Assembly: GCA_037039925.1 (NCBI GenBank)
Contig: JAXRKP010001114.1
Coordinates: 5,001-69,000 of the forward strand
Direction: 5' to 3'
Length of the DNA: 64,000 nucleotides
From: Doris montereyensis
Taxonomy: Eukaryota; Mollusca; Gastropoda; Nudibranchia; Dorididae
Position numbers and translations under genes: made by a program
Shown here: positions 59,300 to 64,000 of the stretch, in pieces
Layout: each line of letters starts with the position of its first letter
How positions within the stretch are numbered: position 1 is the first letter of the stretch
Notes under the pieces: generated by a model
Database searches by the model: none
Told to the model about the DNA's origin: nothing
Seen by the model: the letters and a program-made list of their open reading frames with translations, nothing else

Positions 59300-59542
59300 T
59301 CATACTTCTATATGCCTATACAACTTGTGAGCCTGCAAATTGATTTGCTTCAACAAAGTTCCCATCTGCCTGTGTGGACCAAGCTCAAAGGTTTGTGGGA
59401 AATCAGCGCCTTGGGGACGTGAGTAGATGGTGTGCATGGTTTGCTCCCATTTGACCGGCTTGACCACCTGCTGGCAGAGTTTATGCCCAAAGTTGGTCTT
59501 CTCATAGTATGGCATTCCAGTCAGGTTTGAGTATACTGGTAG
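59300..59542 (-). CDS. MCAT: MCAT exon 5 and stop
   Basis: The exon is open throughout: LPVYSNLTGMPYYEKTNFGH, KLCQQVVKPVKWEQTMHTIY, FPQTFELGPHRQMGTLLKQI, then LYRHIEV and TGA at 59300-59302. The acceptor is CATCACAG. Confidence 0.95.
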   Translation of the reverse strand, partial: LPVYSNLTGMPYYEKTNFGHKLCQQVVKPVKWEQTMHTIYSRPQGADFPQTFELGPHRQMGTLLKQINLQAHKLYRHIEV

Positions 59543-62500
59543 CTGTGATGAAAACAGAAAAGGAAAGAATACATTATACTTATATTGCACACACATACAC
59601 ATATGTCGACGGTGAAAGTCGCAACCGTGCAAGTCCAATTTTGGATGTTTTGAGAAGAAAGAAAAAAGATGTGCATTTTTATCAATTTTCACAGAAATAC
59701 AGTTTGCAAGTGTAAAAAATGAGACCCAATAGGGCTACACAGATTGCTCATATGATTATAATTATTGTACTATACGGTACAGGTTTCTATTGGTTCTTGT
59801 GCCATGGAATCCGAACAAGATGAAGCATAGGGGCTTCCTAATGTTAAAAAGCAAAATACAAGGTGTTACTAATTTTAGACTTACACGGTTTGTGACTCTC
59901 ACCATCGATATATATATAGACATATATTACATAATGCCAATATTACATTAATCACGTGTACTTGCTTGTATTATAAAAACAAATAAATGCATACTCAAAG
60001 CCTGCACATATTTACGTAGATTATCATTAACAAAAAAAGTCAACAAAAACAAATGATCAAACGTTTTCACAATTTCTTGTTACGGTACTGTAAACTGTAA
60101 TAAAATAAAAGCAAAACATTTGACCCTTTGCTTCTTCCCCACTTAAGAAACAGACAATCAACAATAAATCTTTAAATACATTTACAACAAACAAAAATGA
60201 CTTATTATTTTGAGTGAGAAACATTTGCAGGTTTTTCAAATGTTTGTCATAAAATGCCTCCTGGTAACTTTGGATCACATTTGGATCATGCAGTTTCACT
60301 TACCTTGGGCACTCCAACTTTGATCTTTTTAAATACATTTCCCAATGGACTCAAAGCTGACTCCATAAGGTGTGTGTGAAACGCTCCACTCACAGGAAGC
60401 CGTTTTCTGTTCTCAGTAAACCGAAAATCTTTAGCGTTAGCTACGACAAAGTCAAGTGCCTGTATAGAGAGAAAAACAGAAGGATGAAGTCGGGTGTGAT
60501 CTGCACTGATTCACTAATCTTGAGCATTTCTGATCAATTTAAGTGGAAGGATATTTTCATAGCTGCCAACCTTTTCAAACAAAAAAACGTACTTTACTGA
60601 CTCGCCCATAATATTCCAGAAAACATTGATCATGTAACTTGGAATGATCCCCTATACGGTAAATAACAAAAAGTCTCCTATCATTGGCCTTTCTGGCAAA
60701 AGTGCAACAGTTGTTTTGTAAACTCGAATGGCGTCTCTGACTTTCAGCCACTCTCTGAATCTCTGTCGTTAACTTCAGTTTTCTATTTCTATACAAATAA
60801 AATACAGTTTACCCTCATAATTCATATACATACTTTTCAAGGTAAATACAGACTTACGAACTCAAAGTAAAAAGAAACAAAAACGGAATACGTCATATTT
60901 ATACTGGTTGGCAGCTATGTATATTATTGAACTTGTTTAAAAACAGAATTTATTTGAAGTGACTTTCTTTGCTGTCAAAATTGTTTTTGAGTGTGGTCCA
61001 AAAGTTTGCAAGAGTTAGTGTCCTTAACTTGGGATAATATCAATGTGTTTTTGACAAGGCCCCGTAAATTAAGGGTTAAAAAGGTTATAGGTTCTAAATG
61101 ATTTTCACTATGCAATCTAGCTAATGTTCACAGCATTATTTTTAACACAAATTTCACTTTCTAGGAAATTTTTTCTCTATGGGAGAGAAAAATAAAAATC
61201 AGTTATTATATTTTGAATGAAAGAAAGATGACAGGGACATCTGAAAACTTTTCCTGTGTATGAAATTGTCTTTTTGTTAAAACAGCAGAATTGCACCCTC
61301 CTTCTGAGAGAAAAAATGGCTGTTTCTTTCTTTCTCCAACTATGTAGACTTTTCCCATACTCAAAGTGGAAAGTTGTTCATTTGCATTTTCAAAACAGAG
61401 ATAAAGGCAGACTCAAGCAGTCAAGACAAAAAATTACAGAATTTTTTTCTTTTTCGTAACTTACCTCAGTGTGTCCAGCAAGCACTTTACACTGGGAACA
61501 GATAATTTGCAATCTGGCAAACAGGCTCACGTATACCTCGTCTCTCTTGCAGTATTCTTTAGCCATTTTCATAGCCGACTTGAGATCCGAGTCATGAGCC
61601 AAAAAACACTCAGCATACCGCTGCTGACCCTCTCAGATGCTTTTTGCATAGCTTCTGCTCTGATTTTGACAACTTCAATGGCTACAGACAGAAAGAGATA
61701 TGTGAATTAGTAATACTCTGCTTGATTTTACATTTTAAAAATATTATATCATGAAAAAGGTTTAAAGTAGACTAGACAATTTTACAGGCCTTTGTGTTTT
61801 AAAAAGAATTTATAATGAAAAGAAAAATTTAAAACCCACCCATAATAAAAAACCAACCCAAAACTAAATCACATTGTGCACTTATTCCAGTAGAAAGTAC
61901 AGGTTTCGAAAGGTTTTTTTTCAAACACAAAGATTTTTTATTTTATAATAATATTTATAAATTAATAATTATAAGCTTTCATTCCATTGCAGATTTTGTA
62001 AGCATCTTCCTTTCTCCAAAATTCAGTCTAGTTTGGTAAATAATAAAAAGCAATAAAATTGAAACTTTGAAACAGATTTTCAATGTGAGTGTATGCTGTC
62101 TAGAAAGTGTGTGAGAAATGATGCGAAATTGGAGGTAAATATGTGGAAAAATGACGTTTCCAGTATCTTCACATTTAATAATTTTTTTCGTTGTTAATAG
62201 AGTAAAGGCATGAGCAGAAATTGCTTAAATACTATTACGCACCATCAGGAAATGACAGCACTCCAGAGAAGACCAAAGCTGCAAATTCACCAACACTGAA
62301 ACCAGCAGTGGCAACACAGTTTTCAATCGCCTTGGGGGAAAGAAAGGCAAAATTTTAGGAGACAACACCCATTATATATTATATTTCTATCAATTATCAA
62401 TGTTACAACAGGATTGTTCTGAGAATAAGGAGGTGAAACTTCATAATACATAACGTCGGTTTCATGCCCAAATTTGTTTGTGCAAAATTTCAATTTTTTT

Positions 62501-63638
62501 AATATTTCATAAATTAGAGAACTATTGACCAACGTCCACAAAAAAAATTAGGCTTGAGAAAAAATTAAAAAATTGTTAAATATCATCAAAAACCAAATGC
62601 GCTAGATCTAAGTATGACAGGACTACTGCTTCACGCTGCAGAAATCTGGATTCGCTCCTCTCTTTGGACCATAAAGGAACTGTATATTTTTTACTGTCCC
62701 TTAGATGTGCCCGACTACAGAAACTCATTTCCATTCCTTATAATATGATCTGTTTGATCTCTACATATATTCAGATTTAATGACAATTTAACGCCGCCAC
62801 CTTCTGGATGTTCTTCTCGCAATTTTTCAAGAGCAGCAATTGATGTAATCATGACAGCAGGCTGGCAGTGAACCGCCTTGTCAAGTTCCAACCTTGAACC
62901 ATTCAAGCAAAGGTTGAGCAGATCATATCCCAAAATACTGCTTGCTTCTTCATACAATTCATTGACCCCTGGAAAATGTAACAGTTTCTTGCCCATACCA
63001 ACAAATTGACTTCCTGCCCTGGGAACAACAAAATCGATGTGGATGATGGTTCTACGACTAATTTGGAATCTGTGGTCTTTGATCTTGCCCTCTTTCTCTC
63101 TATTTCTTTATACTTTGTCATATCCGAGGAAATGATTCCAATTCTGATACATACTTCGGCCCAACAGACATATCTCTGATCAATGTTTCCAGTTCTCCTT
63201 GAGACCCTGTGAATTTTACAGGCGGTCCTTGTTCCAAACCGTCATAAACAACATGCTCGGCTGGTTTTGTTTCCGTAGCATTTAATTTAGCTAAAAACTG
63301 GGACTCTGATATTCCCTGTCTTTTTAATCTTTTGATCAATCGACGTGGGAGTTTCGTATCTTGCCATCCACTGACAGACTCACCAGCACCAACTGTGTCA
63401 GTTGGAGTCCCAGTCCCACCTCCATTGGTACAAAACATTCTCACTCTGTGGTCATTGCGGCGAATCCGAGGGCGCATGTCATGTTCATGCTGATGAACAG
63501 ACAAAAACTAGAGCTACATGTTGACCTTCTACTACACAGCACAGCTCCAGCTGCACATTCGTTAGCGTTGATTAAGTAACTATATCTGGAATTAAATCTG
63601 CACAATGTAACTACTCGACAAGAAACAAGCGACCGCAT
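59300..63638 (-). CDS. MCAT: Malonyl-CoA:acyl carrier protein transacylase, mitochondrial (five exons)
   Basis: MCAT moves the malonyl group from CoA to the acyl carrier protein for mitochondrial type II fatty-acid synthesis. The five minus-strand exons give SILLFPGQ then SQFVGMGKKL, KAVHCQPAVMITSIAALEKL, the nucleophile motif GFSVGEFAAL, KIRAEAMQKASE, KVLAGHTE, the catalytic-His motif LPVSGAFHTHLME, KPVKWEQTMHTIYSRPQGA and FPQTFELGPHRQMGTLLKQI. The first ATG at 63638 starts MRSLVSCRVVTLCRFNSRYS, an Arg/Ser-rich presequence suitable for mitochondrial import. About 200 residues precede FPGQ, against about 60 in the human protein as I recall it. Single-base slips near 63505, 63115, 63018, 62801 and 61606 break the frame while splice phases and active-site residues are intact. 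The region right of 63638 would hold the promoter. Confidence 0.93.
59543..60303. other. MCAT intron 4
   Basis: AT-rich with no element recognised. The 80-residue minus-strand ORF at 60057-60299 is intronic. Confidence 0.6.
60304..60459 (-). CDS. MCAT: MCAT exon 4 (active-site histidine)
   Basis: The exon is open throughout: ALDFVVANAKDFRFTENRKR, LPVSGAFHTHLMESALSPLG, NVFKKIKVGVPK. The acceptor is ATACAG and the donor is CAAG|GTAAGT, both in phase 0. Confidence 0.95.
60460..61464. other. MCAT intron 3
   Basis: AT-rich unique-looking sequence with no recognised repeat or ORF of note. Confidence 0.6.
61465..61681 (-). CDS. MCAT: MCAT exon 3
   Basis: The exon reads IEVVKIRAEAMQKASERVSS then GMLSVF, and after one lost T near 61606, LAHDSDLKSAMKMAKEYCKR and CSQCKVLAGHTE. 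The observed length of 217 is one short of what the phases need, which agrees with a single deletion. The acceptor is CTGTAG and the donor is TGAG|GTAAGT. Confidence 0.88.
61682..62242. other. MCAT intron 2
   Basis: AT-rich sequence in which nothing was recognised. Confidence 0.6.
62243..62330 (-). CDS. MCAT: MCAT exon 2 (active-site serine)
   Basis: The exon reads AIENCVATAGFSVGEFAALV then FSGVLSFPDG. The serine of G-F-S-V-G is the nucleophile. The acceptor is CCCCCAAG, slightly unusual in lacking a pyrimidine before AG, and the donor is GATG|GTGCGT. Confidence 0.93.
62625..62690 (+). repeat. Family A SINE, 3' tail fragment in MCAT intron 1
   Basis: CTGCTTCACGCTGCAGAAAT, GGATTCGCTCC and TTTGGACCATAAAGGAACTG correspond to the last 65 bases of family A. 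It lies about 110 bases from the exon 1 donor and is antisense to MCAT. Confidence 0.65.
62801..63638 (-). CDS. MCAT: MCAT exon 1 (presequence, extension, start of catalytic domain)
   Basis: After the presequence the exon reads HQHEHDMRPRIRRNDHRVRM, KLPRRLIKRLKRQGISESQF, EHVVYDGLEQGPP and DMSVGPKYVSELESFPRI, none of which I recognise. It then continues TKYKEIERKRARSKTTDSK, SILLFPGQ and LGYDLLNLCLNGSRLELDK up to REEHPE. Probable single-base losses lie at a T run near 63505, at ATAATG near 63115 and at CAGGGA near 63018. The donor is GAAG|GTGGCG, where one extra G may be present. Confidence 0.85.
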
Positions 63639-64000
63639 GGCAAACTGAATGTTGGGTGTACGGCAACAACTCAACACAAAACAACACTGTCCTCCAGGAC
63701 GGTCATGACGAAGTCGAAAGCGAAAGTTCGATTCGAAACTGTGCGTAGCTTTATTTTTATTCCGGTACGTATTCGTAATATTTATCTTCGTATTTTGTTG
63801 CCGCGGTGCGACTGTGAAGCGTTAATCTCTCACCTGCGTCTCCGTGGCTAGGTCTTGTTGGAGACATCAATTAAAAATTACTTTGGAGAAGATGGTGTTC
63901 ATGAAATCACAAAGCTTTTAATTTATTTGAACTTGAAATAAAAGACTTTTGGCTTGGTAATTCGTCAAAATTTATGTTGAAACCGAGGACTACGATATTA
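63639..64000. other. MCAT upstream region, possible promoter
   Basis: Immediately upstream of MCAT the sequence is richer in CpG (63700-63860, for example GCCGCGGTGCGACTGTGAAGC) than most of the window. That fits a TATA-less housekeeping promoter. No defined core element was identified and no second gene is visible before the window ends. Confidence 0.35.

Noticed and set aside
63118..63504. MCAT start at 63504 or 63677
   Set aside because: Both use non-ATG codons (TTG and GTG). The in-frame ATG at 63638, followed by an import-type presequence, is preferred, with one slip near 63505.

Overview
The window is animal nuclear DNA: AT-rich, mostly intron and repeat, with GT-AG spliced genes, tRNA-derived SINEs, non-LTR retrotransposon fragments, Tc1/mariner relics and very many micro- and minisatellites. 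The protein matches and repeat style suggest a lophotrochozoan, most likely a gastropod mollusc. That placement is an inference; no species marker was seen.

Three real genes can be assembled exon by exon. (1) A SLC38-type amino-acid transporter (SNAT7/8-like) lies on the minus strand at 17.1-31.6 kb. Nine exons are recognised with compatible splice phases; one short exon was not found. (2) A ZNRF1/2-like E3 ubiquitin ligase with an N-myristoylation-type start, a zinc finger and a C-terminal RING lies on the plus strand at 38.8-48.9 kb in four exons. (3) Mitochondrial malonyl-CoA:ACP transacylase (MCAT) lies on the minus strand at 59.3-63.6 kb in five exons, with an unusually long N-terminal region. 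All three carry small indels that break the reading frame while splice sites, phases and key residues survive. Many are one-base losses in homopolymers, which points to consensus sequence error rather than pseudogenes.

The left 7 kb is a transposon graveyard. It holds a decayed protein-primed family B DNA polymerase of Polinton/Maverick type. A 5'-truncated non-LTR element is nested inside it with a 13-bp target-site duplication. Next come a small Polinton-type ORF, a second non-LTR element whose 5' part is inverted relative to its 3' part (twin-priming structure), and a degenerate Tc1-like transposase. From 8 to 17 kb there are SINE copies, a SINE-derived minisatellite, a MITE with terminal inverted repeats, and a composite minisatellite.

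The transporter introns are packed with minisatellites, some touching splice sites, plus SINEs and GA/GATA microsatellites. A 1.5-kb minisatellite (33.9-35.4 kb) and a perfect hairpin (35.93 kb) separate the transporter from ZNRF. The 49-59 kb stretch holds more SINE copies and a Tc1/mariner fragment between outward-facing inverted repeats. The three genes have unrelated functions (amino-acid transport, ubiquitination, mitochondrial fatty-acid synthesis) and nothing suggests they work together.
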